Assembly: GCF_932526225.1 (NCBI RefSeq)
Contig: NC_064039.1
Span: forward strand, 14,712,139-14,776,138
DNA from: Nematostella vectensis
Taxonomy: Eukaryota; Cnidaria; Anthozoa; Actiniaria; Edwardsiidae
Direction: 5' to 3'
Length of the DNA: 64,000 nucleotides
A program made the translations under genes and the position numbers. Positions 32,168-42,744 of the stretch are shown piece by piece (positions within the stretch are counted from its first letter, which is position 1; every line of letters begins with the position of its first letter). Below the pieces are notes generated by a model. The model ran no database searches. It saw only the letters and a list, made by a program, of their open reading frames with translations, and was not told the origin of the DNA.

Positions 32168-35100
32168 ATGCCTTTCAAGGATAGATGGGCGCCCAGGCAC
32201 GACTATCACAAGCTCGACCTGGCGTTCATCGTCGATTGTACTGGCTCTATGGGAGAGTATATCAGACAAGCACAAAAACATGTTATCAGCATTTCCGAGA
32301 CCATTTCTCGCACAGCCTACAACGTGAGACTGGCTCTTGTGGAATACAGAGACCATCCTCCCCAAGACAAAAGCTTTGTGACCCGTGTGCATGATTTTAC
32401 GAGCGATGTGAAAGAGATGAAAGTTTGGGTTGACAAAATGAGTGCTAGTGGTGGCGGGGATTGTCCCGAGTCTGTCGCAGACGCCATCTTTAAAGCATGT
32501 AAACTCGGATATCGAGAAGATGCAACCAAAATGTGTGTTTTAATAGGTAAGACGATCCTAGATTATTGTTTTTTATGGCTTGGATGTGAGTAATTGTGAA
32601 ATTTAGGTGGAATCTTTAGGGGATTTTTTGTTGAACACTTAACGTAGGGGGAGTCCCCAGAAATGATGTCACACGTTTCATCGATGTGGTGCAATGACGC
32701 AGGCAGCACAAAACAGTAGGAAACAGTTGTTGAAAAGGGGTTCTTATGTCATTGTATTGCATTCGAATGTCAACATTAGTTAATGTACTTCCAAATTTTA
32801 TAACTTTTTAGATTCTGTGTTTTTTATAGTTCCCATATTGATCAATTGTTAAATTTATTCATAAATAATCTTAAGTTCTGTCCTCATGTGTATTACCTGT
32901 CACTGTTGATGGGTTATACTGTACACCTATTTCAAATAACATTGTCAGTGCAAATGGCAAATGTTGAATGGCAGTTCTAAGACCAAACTGTATGTACCAT
33001 CACAGGCAAACCAGACGAAATGTTCGTGTACTGTATCTAATATTTTCTTTAATTTGTGTACTGGATATATCTGTTATAAAGCCAATTTATTGTAGCTGTT
33101 GTCATAGATTTATCTGGTTCGGTTTTAGCTGTGATTCATTGACCAGCCCATTGACCGTTAATAGAGAGAACATATGGAGTTGTTACTTTATTCTAGTGGA
33201 GTGATGGGAACTCTAAATTTCACCGAACAGCGCTAAAGCAGCCCCAAATGTACTCTAAATATGTATTTTTATGGAAGAATACTAGCATAAAGTAACAACT
33301 CCATATGTTCTCTCTATTTACGGTCAATGAGCCGGTTGGTTCAAATTACTCATTGACAGAGCCTGGGCTACCTGTGAATAGAATACGACAGGGTAGGAAG
33401 CTCCACAGGCTGGCAATCACAACTTCAATAGAAAATACAATGCTGGACTTCAACAGGATGCAATGCAATGGCAACTGCTGAGAACTTTTTTGTATTTCTA
33501 TTGTGTCCAAGCCCCGACCATGCTCTTTGGACCGACTGTTTGTCAGCTCCCTCGAAGAACGATTAATTTCTACTTTGCAGCAAAAAACTGCAGGGAAATT
33601 CTGGTCTTTTTGGATTATTTTATTCGAAAGATGTGTTTAGAAACTATTCTTCTATGGCATAAAGGATTTTGAAGGGAAAAGCTGTCCGTTTTCTGCCGAA
33701 AAAGTTGCCTCGAAGAGTCGAATTTGTGATTGCCAGGGCTTGGAGCTTCCTGCCCTGTTGTATTTTATTACAAGTGGGGGTGAACTGAAATGAGGGAGGA
33801 AAATCGCTAAACGTTATGAATCATGGCTAAAATGGAACCAGATCAATCTAAGACAACACCTTCAAGAAATTTGCTGAATTACGATATACATATTCGGTGC
33901 ACAAATTAAAGATAGTATACAATACACAAACATTTCCTCTGGTTTTCCCATGGTACCATTGGTCTCTTTTATACTTGTACTGAATATAGGAGAATATGGA
34001 AAAATTATAATGGCTTTGGTATCGCTAAAGTTTATTGATCACCTTTATTTCTATGAATAATTAGTACCCAGAAGCACCTTTTTGTCTTAGAGCTGCCATT
34101 TGCCATTCCTATTGACAACGTTTTTTGAAGTAAGTCTATATAGGGAAGATTCCTGTTCTGTACTGTAACTTAAAGCTGCGCTGTTATTTTATCTACTGGT
34201 ATGTGTTTTTGTACTGCAAATGCCTTGTGCCTGAGTTTGATCAGAATTATGTACCTAATGGCATTAGGGTTAACATTAATAACTCTACTCCAGCTGATGC
34301 CCCACCTCATGGTTTGGGCTTCGCACATGATGGATTCCCTAATGGCTGTCCAGATAACCATGACCCTCTAGCCAGTTGCCATGTAATGGCCGAAAAAGGA
34401 ATAACATTGTACACCATTGGCTGTGAGCCATCAGTGGACTCCTTTAGGGATTTCCTGGTCGGAATGGCCGCAATAACCGGTGGACAGTATGTGCCGCTAC
34501 ACAGCGCTAATGTTATGTCAAAGGTAAGGTGGTTTGTAGTGTTATTTAATTTTTTTATATGATGACTGTGAAGATTTTGGGGGTTTGGCTTTTGTTACAA
34601 AAAGAAACAATATTTTTTTAACAAGAATCTAAACCTATATCATAATATTTTGTGAGGACAAATGCCAGGGATTGCAGATCATGTCTAATATTTGGCAAAA
34701 AGGGGGGAGGGATGAAAAGATGCTTTTGTGTTTGTGTATGCAAAGGGGCCCATGACAATTCCATGGGAGCTTTTTCAATATCTACAAAGTTTGGCTGAAA
34801 TCTGTTAAAAATTGAATTTTAGATGATCATTGATGGAGCTTTGGAAGAGGTTTCTCTGGAGAAGTTGATGGGCTATGTTGATGATTTTGTACAAATGGAG
34901 ATTTTCAGGCGGAAGCAGGAGCAAAAACAGGTAGCAGTAGGCAATTTAGCAGAGAGTTTAAACAAATACCTTAATCTAAATAACAATAGATGCCAGCAAT
35001 TAAGACTGGGGGAGAAAACCTTAGATGTCAGCAGCAACAATAGTGAAAAATACTCCAGTATGAAAAGTATGAAACAGGCCAGAGAACTCTTTAAAAAGAG

Positions 35101-35287
35101 CAAAAATCAAGCCAAGGGTCTGACAGAGGTGAAGGGAGCCCAGCCGGAAATTGCAGAAGATCAAACTATCAGTTTTTTTCAGGCAAAGCGATTGTTGAGA
35201 AAATCACTTTCTCGTCAGAAAATTCCTGTCACTCATGACGAAATTGAAAATCAAATTGTTATTTGTTTTCAGCAGATGGCATTGTAA
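32168..35287 (+). CDS. VWA-domain protein of the vwkA-like type, 357 aa, three exons
   Basis: Exons: 32168-32546, 34294-34523, 34823-35287 (TAA), a 1074-nt open frame. The N-terminal two thirds is a von Willebrand A domain. Strand 1 and the metal site read LDLAFIVDCTGSM, then VRLALVEYRDHPP, VHDFTSDVKEM, and SGGGDCPESVADAI (the third MIDAS element). Exon 2 encodes ADAPPHGLGFAHDGFPNGCP and GITLYTIGCEP. The ADAPPHG...GFP.GCP signature is typical of the Dictyostelium vwkA-like VWA group. No kinase domain follows; instead the last exon (465 bp) encodes a basic, probably helical tail. The MIDAS looks intact, so metal-dependent ligand binding is likely, but the partner is unknown. No signal peptide, so intracellular. 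The neighbouring gene (37080-42452, minus) is a diverged relative arranged tail to tail. Confidence 0.87.
33143..33345. mobile_element. Hairpin MITE in intron 1 of the VWA gene
   Basis: The arms, containing GAGAGAACATATGGAGTTGT and its reverse complement (about 33143-33197 and 33291-33345), are about 55 bp with few mismatches. They enclose about 90 bp. Confidence 0.8.
33381..33766. mobile_element. Second inverted-repeat MITE in the same intron
   Basis: The arms at 33381-33426 and 33721-33766 pair through ACAGGGTAGGAAGCTCCACA / GGAGCTTCCTGCCCTGTTGT and a TGGCAATCACAA / TTGTGATTGCCA block. The interior is about 290 bp and non-coding. Confidence 0.8.
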
Positions 35288-37079
35288 GACCAGACATGAT
35301 ACCATACAGTACATCATTTCAACAAATTCATACATTCCAGTAGAGTTTTTTTTAAACAGTGGAGTGTATGTTTCTGAATACACATCTTAACGGTAAACAA
35401 GACAATGTGTGTACAACTGGAACCATTCTTTTTACTTTCTTTATGATAATTGGACTAAAATAAGTTGTACATAATGATCAATGTGGCCAAATGGTTACAG
35501 TTTCATCTTAATAAGGCTGTGTTCACACTAGCACCAAAAACATAATAATGCTTAGAATATTCATGGTTTAATAATGACATATTATTGTATTTGTTATTTA
35601 TTACTTGGTAGCATAATCAGTATTTGGCTACACAGAACTTTTAAAAAATGTTCTGAGTAATCATATTTCATCTATATATAATATGAATTCAGCATAGTCA
35701 ACCAACAACAGCTCTTTTAAGCAAAATTCTACTAAACATATTTTTATTGTATACATACTGTATACTGCTCTGCTTTTACAATTCAATCAGCTATGTGTAA
35801 TGACTCACTCACAAGGGCCATTCGTAAGCGCCAATGTCAACCAAAATAAGGTTCCTTGTATTGGAGGGAGGTAACTATAAATTGGACGTTTTTCTCATTA
35901 AAGCTAAAATTTGCACTGTTATTCTTCGACATGTTTTTTAGTTAAAAAGCTATTGGGTGTCAAGTTACAAAGGAGCATCTTCATGGGAGGAGAGGGGGAG
36001 GGGAGGTCCAGACCACACCCTGCTCATTTGCCAAAGAGAAAAATTTTACAGGGGTAAGGGTATCCCCAGAATAATTTGACTACAGTTAACACCACAAGTT
36101 ATTGGGTGATTAATTTTCTTTGTATACCGAGAAAGTTTCTAGTTCTAAGTGAGGTATTATCACGGCAGGAATTCCATTTTGCACTGACAGTAACCATTTC
36201 ATAAAGTCAATTTTTTACTGCTCTGGACCGCAGCCTGCATTTTTTCTCTAGACATGCCCCTGGTACAGTATAGAGGGGCGTGGCGAGGCCAGAGGGATGG
36301 GGGGGGGGGGGGGGGAGAGGGTAAAAGAAGAAAAAGCATGCGTGGCCTAGGTCCCCTTCCCTTGAGCCACTACGCAGGCTATTTCTGAATGTAACATTCA
36401 TTAAATAATTTTTTACTGTTCCTTGCCATGTAGAAATTAAAAGGGAATAACAAGTAGGGGCGTGGCTTTGCCTCTCCCCAATTTTCTTAATGTCTCTGTA
36501 TTGTGCACCCCAATAATAATAATTTATTGCATTTAGTAAAAAATAAAACTAGTAACAAATGTAAACTATAATAAAACTATGATTAATATAATTTCAATAG
36601 AGCTATGATTAAAATATGAGGAAAATATAAATTGGTTATGAATTAAATGCTCCTTTGAATAAAATGTCCCAGTTTTTTTATGCCTTTTATGTCCCGCCTT
36701 ATGTGTATGTAATTAGACTTTGACATATATTACCTTGTGCTGGGAATCAACCTGGTGTGTGTACACATAATGGACTTAACATATTTTATTAATTTTTATT
36801 TCTTTAAATTCCATTGGTGTTTTCCAAAACATTCATACAATAGCTACAAAACCATTTTCTATGTTTGATACAAACAAATATTCTTTTACATAAAGATTTC
36901 AACTTTTGTTTTAAAATACTGTATTATTGCGATCTGATTACTCTAATATCATGCTGGTGTGTGGTAAGCACTTCTGTGAATTTGCCCTCTGACCCTCTGA
37001 GACATATAGCCTATATCAACAGACTATTCCTGCTAAAAGCCTAATTAGATTCATAATGAATGATAAAATTACTCTATTA
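35288..37079. other. Convergent intergenic region
   Basis: It contains the 3' UTRs of the two VWA genes and no recognised gene. A G-run and degenerate element sequence lie at 36270-36330, a family A MITE fragment at 36410-36512. On the minus strand AATAAA motifs (TTTATT at 36785-36790 and 36795-36800) could serve the minus-strand gene. Confidence 0.5.
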
Positions 37080-40000
37080 TCATACCGGTCTATAATAAGC
37101 ACTTCTTTGGATTTGCCTTCTGACCATCTGGTATGCACAGCCTATATCAACAGGCTGATCTTGCTTGAGGCCTAATTTGCTTGAAGTACCTGTACCTGGT
37201 GTAATCTCAACATCCATAGACTCTGCCTGTGGTAGACTTTCTCTACACCCTGCAGCCTGGCCAGAGTGTTCCTTCCATTGTGCCATTGAAAAGGCTGCAT
37301 TCTCCATACTTTCTGCCCAGGAGATGGTCTCTGCTAGCTTGGATATAAGAGGGAATGGTTTTTCCCCAATGGTCATACGGTCTACTTTGCAAGCTCTTTT
37401 CTCGAGGGCTTCTTTCACATGTAAAGCCAGGTGCATGGGATTTATGTCACCATACTCAATGTCTATTTTATTGATGACCAGGTCATTAACAGTTCCCATA
37501 AGACTTTCAATAGAAGTTGTTTCACATGCAATGAAATTAATAACCTGTGAAAAGATGAAGTATATGAATCAATTAAAACAATACATTAATTTTCAATTAA
37601 CAGCAGCGGGCCTCGGCCCCCCTATTTTCAGATATTTGGCTTTGAAATAACAAAACAATATAAGGAAATACACAGAAGGATATTGAATCCGGCCCCCCTT
37701 TCTTGAAACCCTTGCTTCAGCCCCCATTTTTTGGAGCTCCTGGATCCGCCCCTGATTCAGGATATGTATCTCAACGGAGTGGCAAATGGGCTAAATCTTG
37801 CATACGAACTTTTTTCTGTACTGTAACTGCTTGAATAAGCGGCATCCTCAAATCAGTGCCTTCCCCAAATGCCTCCCACAGCACCTAACCTAAATATTTT
37901 GCTTTGATGATGAGGGGTACTGTACCCAACAGGGGAAGTATCACCTGATCCTTTCCTTTCAATACCAGTATTTTTGCAAAATATCTTGCAGATAAAGCTT
38001 GTATTTTTTTATTTGCAGTATTTTTAGTCCTTGCAGGTTGCATTTATTCGAGTAGGCTTATATGGTATAGAAGTGTTTTATCATTAATTTTAGAGAATTC
38101 TGCATCTTTAAGAATTCAAAGGGCCTGGGGCATTTTCTCACCTCTTTTAGTTGTTCAATATCTCTAAGATGAATGAACTTGCCACCTCCTATGGCTGACA
38201 GTCCCGTTAATAATGGATAGTCATTCACGCTGCGTCCCCCTTCACTCACTGATGTGGCCATACTGCAAGGGTGTGCATTAGGCAAATCAATCCCGATGAC
38301 ATAAAGGGGGATGGCATGTAGAGCCACCTTGTTACACTCTTTGATGATGTCATGGGAATCACTGCGGTAATGGTCAATTTCACAGGATTCTTGTGGTAGG
38401 TATGCTAAAAAAATAAATAAAACTCTTAAGGGAAGGATACCAACAAATAATTAACTAATTTCCCCTGACATAGCTGTCAACCCAACTTGGGACAGAAAAC
38501 TTGTGAAATTGGGTGAAATACAGTAAATATGGGAAAAAACCCAAGAGAGCCAATGCGGGTGAATACAGAGGATATATGAACATTCTCACAAAAATTAGGC
38601 TCGTGATGAGGTCCAACATCTTGGGACACCTGCCTAAAGCGGGTGAGTTGACATCATTCTATGCCCTGACTTTTTTTGTGTTAAGGCTAGAATGGGTTAA
38701 AAAATAGGAATAATTGATTGCTACATGAAGCAGGTGGAGAGGGGGTACATTTGAAAAAAGAAATATAAATAGGAAAGCAATGGTAACAGTAAGGGGGGAC
38801 CAAGTGGGATCAAACGGGGAGGATGGGGACAAGGTGAGTGGAAATATGACTGGAAGTAGATATAAAGAATAGGGAGGTACAATAAGGCAAGAGAAGAGAA
38901 GGAAAAGCAAGTAGGTAAGGGGGTGGCGTTTTGAGAGTATAAAAGGCAAGAGCTGATGGAGGGTGGGGGGGGGGGCTGATGCAAGAACACACTGGAACAG
39001 AACAACTAGGAATTGTACTGAGAGGACCTGCATAACTTGTACTTATCATCACCAAAGTTTATCCAAGCAACTGGTTAGGAATTTAAATTAAATTTTATTT
39101 AAATATTATATACTTACAAATAGCAACACAAACTTTAGATGCCTCCATTCGTAGTGTGCAATCAGGTTCTCCACCAATAAAGCCAGAAACACATCCAAGT
39201 GCATTTGCAAAGAAAGACTGCTGACTAATTTCCACTGACTGTGTTTTTGAGAATGTTTCCCTTTCAAAATCATCGAAGTTATCAAAGAATAATGTTGAGC
39301 TCTCCACAGCTGTAGTTCCGTGGGTGATGAGGGCAACTCGTACGGATAAATCAGAATTATAAAGGCGTTTGACAGCTTTGAGCAACTTGTGGAGCACCTT
39401 TCGGAATAGTCCAGGATAAATAGACTGTGTATTTGGTATCTGAATCACCAAAATGACATCCAGCTTGACTCGGTCATGAAAAGCTGATTGAGTGCCCCCT
39501 GGAAAGTAAAGGTGTCACCATAATTAACATAAGATGACGTATAATGTCTCACTAGGTGTGTAGCTACATAGGATTAGCTGGGGGGGGGGGGATGCACAGT
39601 ATTTGATTTGTATGGGAAAGGTAAAACATCGGGGCATCCTGTAATGAGTGACTATTAGGAACTGCATATAGATTCAAGAAAATATTGGGGGCATAGCCAC
39701 ATCCCCAACTGGTCATTTCTATTGTAATTTTTAAATGTATTGGGATGGAGGGGGGGGGCATGTGTACCAAGTGCCCTACCCCCTTCTGTGGCCCTGTAGG
39801 AGGGTGTGTCTGGGAGGAAAGAAAAAACATTTTCAACTCTTATAAATTGATTTTGTCAATCTTTATCATGGACTGGGAAGTGTACATACCTAAAATGCTA
39901 CATGCTCTTCTTAGTAAGGGTGGGTTATTAGAGGAGACAGTTATTTCCTCTGAACCTTTCCACCAGCCAGGAAGTAGACAAATTGGTGACTTTTTGTCAA

Positions 40001-42452
40001 TCTGTACTTGAACCACATAAAGGTCCAAGAGCCACTGATGTGCATTAAGAGAATTGTTGATTAACTTGTCAATGAAGCTTTCATTTGGCAAGCAAAGCTG
40101 AAATACTGCTAAGGAGTGGTTTTGGATTTCTAGAATATCATCACAACGGAGGTAGGACATCATAGCAGGACTGATTTCCAACTTGTTCTGGACTTGTTGT
40201 TTAAATACATTTAAGTACTTAGTTAGACATACTTTTGCCACCGAGAGGGTGAACCAAACAATATGCTGAAAAGGACCTACAGCTGAAAACCAAAAATAAA
40301 ATAAGAACAAAACATTAGCAACAATACAATGTAAAGCAATGGAGGACCCCCCACCCCCAAATTGAACTAAAATTTTAGAAAACAAAAATGTATAGTGAGC
40401 TAACATTGGCCTACTATTGCCCTCCTTCTTGAGAACGCACAGTAGATCTGCCCATGCTCAAGGGATATTTAAAACAGAGGGCAGGTATAGTAAACTTTAC
40501 TTGGGTAAAAGGGTGCAAGGGGGAAGGGGTGATACTCCAGTCTGCTTTGAATAAGCAATAAGAAAAAAAATGTACCAATGTACCATTAAAATGCCATCAG
40601 TCTTATTTAGTACCATTAAAATAGCTAATACCCAGTATGTTTTAAAAATTGATAATCAAAGGGCAATTGATAAAACTGATATAAATTTACTAAATAATTG
40701 CTACTTACTTAAATTTTTCCTGACGGTATCAATTGATATCAATGATTATCAATTGATTTGGGGCACTTCTCTGTTTACATGTTCACCACCCCCAACAAAT
40801 CATTGATAAAAACAAGTTATAATAATACCTAGATTATTTTATTTATTTAACTGTACAATAAATTTTTTGGTGTGTTGTATTTATCCTTCTGGTTCACGAA
40901 CATGACTATTTGGGCTTTTTGTATTTATTATATTTCAGTTGATATATAGATCTGAAGTTGCTAACTTTTTTTCAAATCAAATTCAAATTCTAGCTATAAT
41001 TACTTATCAATCTATATCAATAAAATTGACTTGACTATCAACTGTTAATCAATATCCATCAACTAGAATTTTGATTATCAATTCATTTCAATTTCTTGCA
41101 TTTCTTATCAAAATTCACCCAGATATTGATTATCAACTGTTATCAGTTAACAATCAACTGATAACAACTGATAATATATCATAAAAGCTGTCAACCCAAC
41201 TTAGACAGAAATTGGGTAAAATTCATTAAAGGAAAGTTCATTTGATATCACAAGGGGGGGAAGGGGGTGAAAATTTTGATAAAAGTAAGGAAAACAATTA
41301 GGTGCCCCCTCCTTCAGGTGGAACAAACAATTCCATGCCATCCCCCCTTACGCTTCCCCATATTTTCGGTGCCCCCCACACCCCCTCCCCCCACACACAC
41401 CTCAAGAAAACCCGAAGAAGGAAGGAGCAAAGGAGGGAACATCAATGTAAATGTCAAAGGAACGCGAGCAAGAGATTAACTGCAAGCTGGTGAGAAAGTG
41501 GAGGGGAAGGAATTCATTGAAAACAATAATTCAGAAAAAATGAAGGCACTCAATTTCTCAAATGTGCTACTAAATTTAGGTTGTATCCGGATATCCCCCT
41601 GTTAGGTTGTTTAAATGTATCATGGACTCCTAAATTTAACATGGCAAATAACTGCCCCCAAACCGAGACTATATAGAATTATATAGAAGGGACAACACCT
41701 AAAAAATTAGTGCCCCCCCTTTTTTAAAAAATCCACACACTTTTAATGCCCCCCCTTAAGACCTTGGAAATTTCTCAACCCCCCCCCCCCCCCCCTAGGG
41801 TAGCAATTTTTAGTGTGCCAGTATTTTTTAGGGCGAGCATGCCCATCACTTTTACCCTGAAGTACGAACATTCTCACAAAAAATAGGCTTGTGATGAGGT
41901 CCAAAATCTTGTGACACCCGCCAAATGCGGCTGAGTTGACAGCTATGTAACAAACATAATAAACTGTTCGTAATATATCAGGGGGGGGGGGCATTTTTCA
42001 AACTTGGCTTGGCCCTAGAGACTAGGAGGGGCTTTCAAAGTTGCTCTTAGTCAAGCAATTACGGTTTTAATGAATTAGTATCAATTAATTTTACCGGAGA
42101 AGAGGTTGTCCACTTGTTGCTGTGGGATGTCATGGACGGTTGAGTCTCTGGATACTGCTTCTCTTAAACTTCTACTCAAATCAAGCCTTCCACAAGCTTC
42201 TAACACTTCGGTTATCAATGCGTTGTTATTGGGGCAGCTTTGGTAAAGGCATGATATTAGCTCCTCTCCTGGTAATAGTCCTTTCAAAGGGTGCTCTATG
42301 GAGTCCCTGATTTTCTCCGTCTCAGTGCTTGTTATATACTTGCCGTTAAGGAAAAATAAGGCCGTTTCGACGTCTCTGGTCTCCATGCTTGATCCAATAC
42401 TTAGCATCAACTTGCGACGTGGATCTAACAGTGGTCTCTGGTTTGTAGCCAT
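37080..42452 (-). CDS. Death-effector-like domain plus degenerate VWA domain protein, 619 aa
   Basis: Exons in transcript order: 42452-42095, 40282-39890, 39498-39118, 38404-38142, 37544-37080 (TGA), a 1860-nt open frame. Residues about 25-105 resemble a death effector domain: RDVETALFFLNGKYI, a middle LKGLLPGEELISCLY, and EVLEACGRLDLSRSLRE, which matches the final DED helices with their R-x-DL motif. Exon 2 (residues 120-250) is probably helical and unrecognised. Residues 255-465 form a VWA-like fold (VKLDVILVIQ, VRVALITHGT, LYVIGIDLPN, GLSAIGGGKFIHL), but the DxSxS metal motif reads QIPNTQS, so MIDAS appears lost. The last exon, SIESLMGTVNDLV, aligns with EVSLEKLMGYVDDFV of the neighbouring VWA gene; both last exons are 465 bp. 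It is presumably intracellular. A role in apoptosis or innate signalling is only suggested by the DED-like domain. Confidence 0.82.
38470..38655. mobile_element. MITE with AGCTGTCAACCCAACTT end
   Basis: The left end AGCTGTCAACCCAACTT is opposed by GGTGAGTTGACA at the right; the interior contains GGCTCGTGATGAGGTCCAA. The same ends and interior occur at 41186-41945. Confidence 0.65.
39677..39798. mobile_element. Partial family A MITE, reverse orientation
   Basis: AAAATATTGGGGGCATAGCC and the later TGTGGCCCTGT match the reverse complement of family A elements. It lies in an intron of the DED-VWA gene. Confidence 0.5.
40700..41180. repeat. Degenerate ATCAATTGAT-rich low-complexity region
   Basis: The words TATCAATTGAT, GATTATCAA and TATCAACTGTTA recur irregularly within an intron of the DED-VWA gene; many are palindromic. 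No coding content. Confidence 0.6.
41186..41945. mobile_element. Longer copy of the AGCTGTCAACCCAACTT element
   Basis: It starts AGCTGTCAACCCAACTT and ends GCTGAGTTGACAGCT. The right end shares TTCTCACAAAAAATAGGCT and GTGATGAGGTCCAAAATCTT with 38470-38655. The interior contains C-runs. Confidence 0.65.
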
Positions 42453-42744
42453 AATTTCACTAATGGCTTCATCGCGTGCTCAATCCATGGATTTAGAGAC
42501 ACAGATAGCAAGCCACTTAGAGCATCACGGTGGAGAAGCTTTAATATTAACAATCGGATCCATTCATTATAGCCATTCATTCACGAACTATTAGAAAACT
42601 GCAACGAACACAAAACAGCAAAAGTAGGGGACATGGGTACCACAGGGTACCCACCTACTGGGCTAGACCGCAATCTTATCTCGTCCCCAGAGTCCTTCAT
42701 ATTTTCTGCGCAGACAGTGTTGAAAAACGTATGCGCATGCGCGG
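42453..42744 (-). promoter_or_regulatory. Upstream region of the DED-VWA gene
   Basis: This 290-bp stretch separates the start codon at 42452 from the CpG-rich minisatellite, so it must hold the 5' UTR and proximal promoter. ATGCGCATGCGCGGATC at 42730-42746, a TGCGCATGCGC-type motif resembling an NRF1 site, sits at the edge of the array. Function is inferred from position only. Confidence 0.35.
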
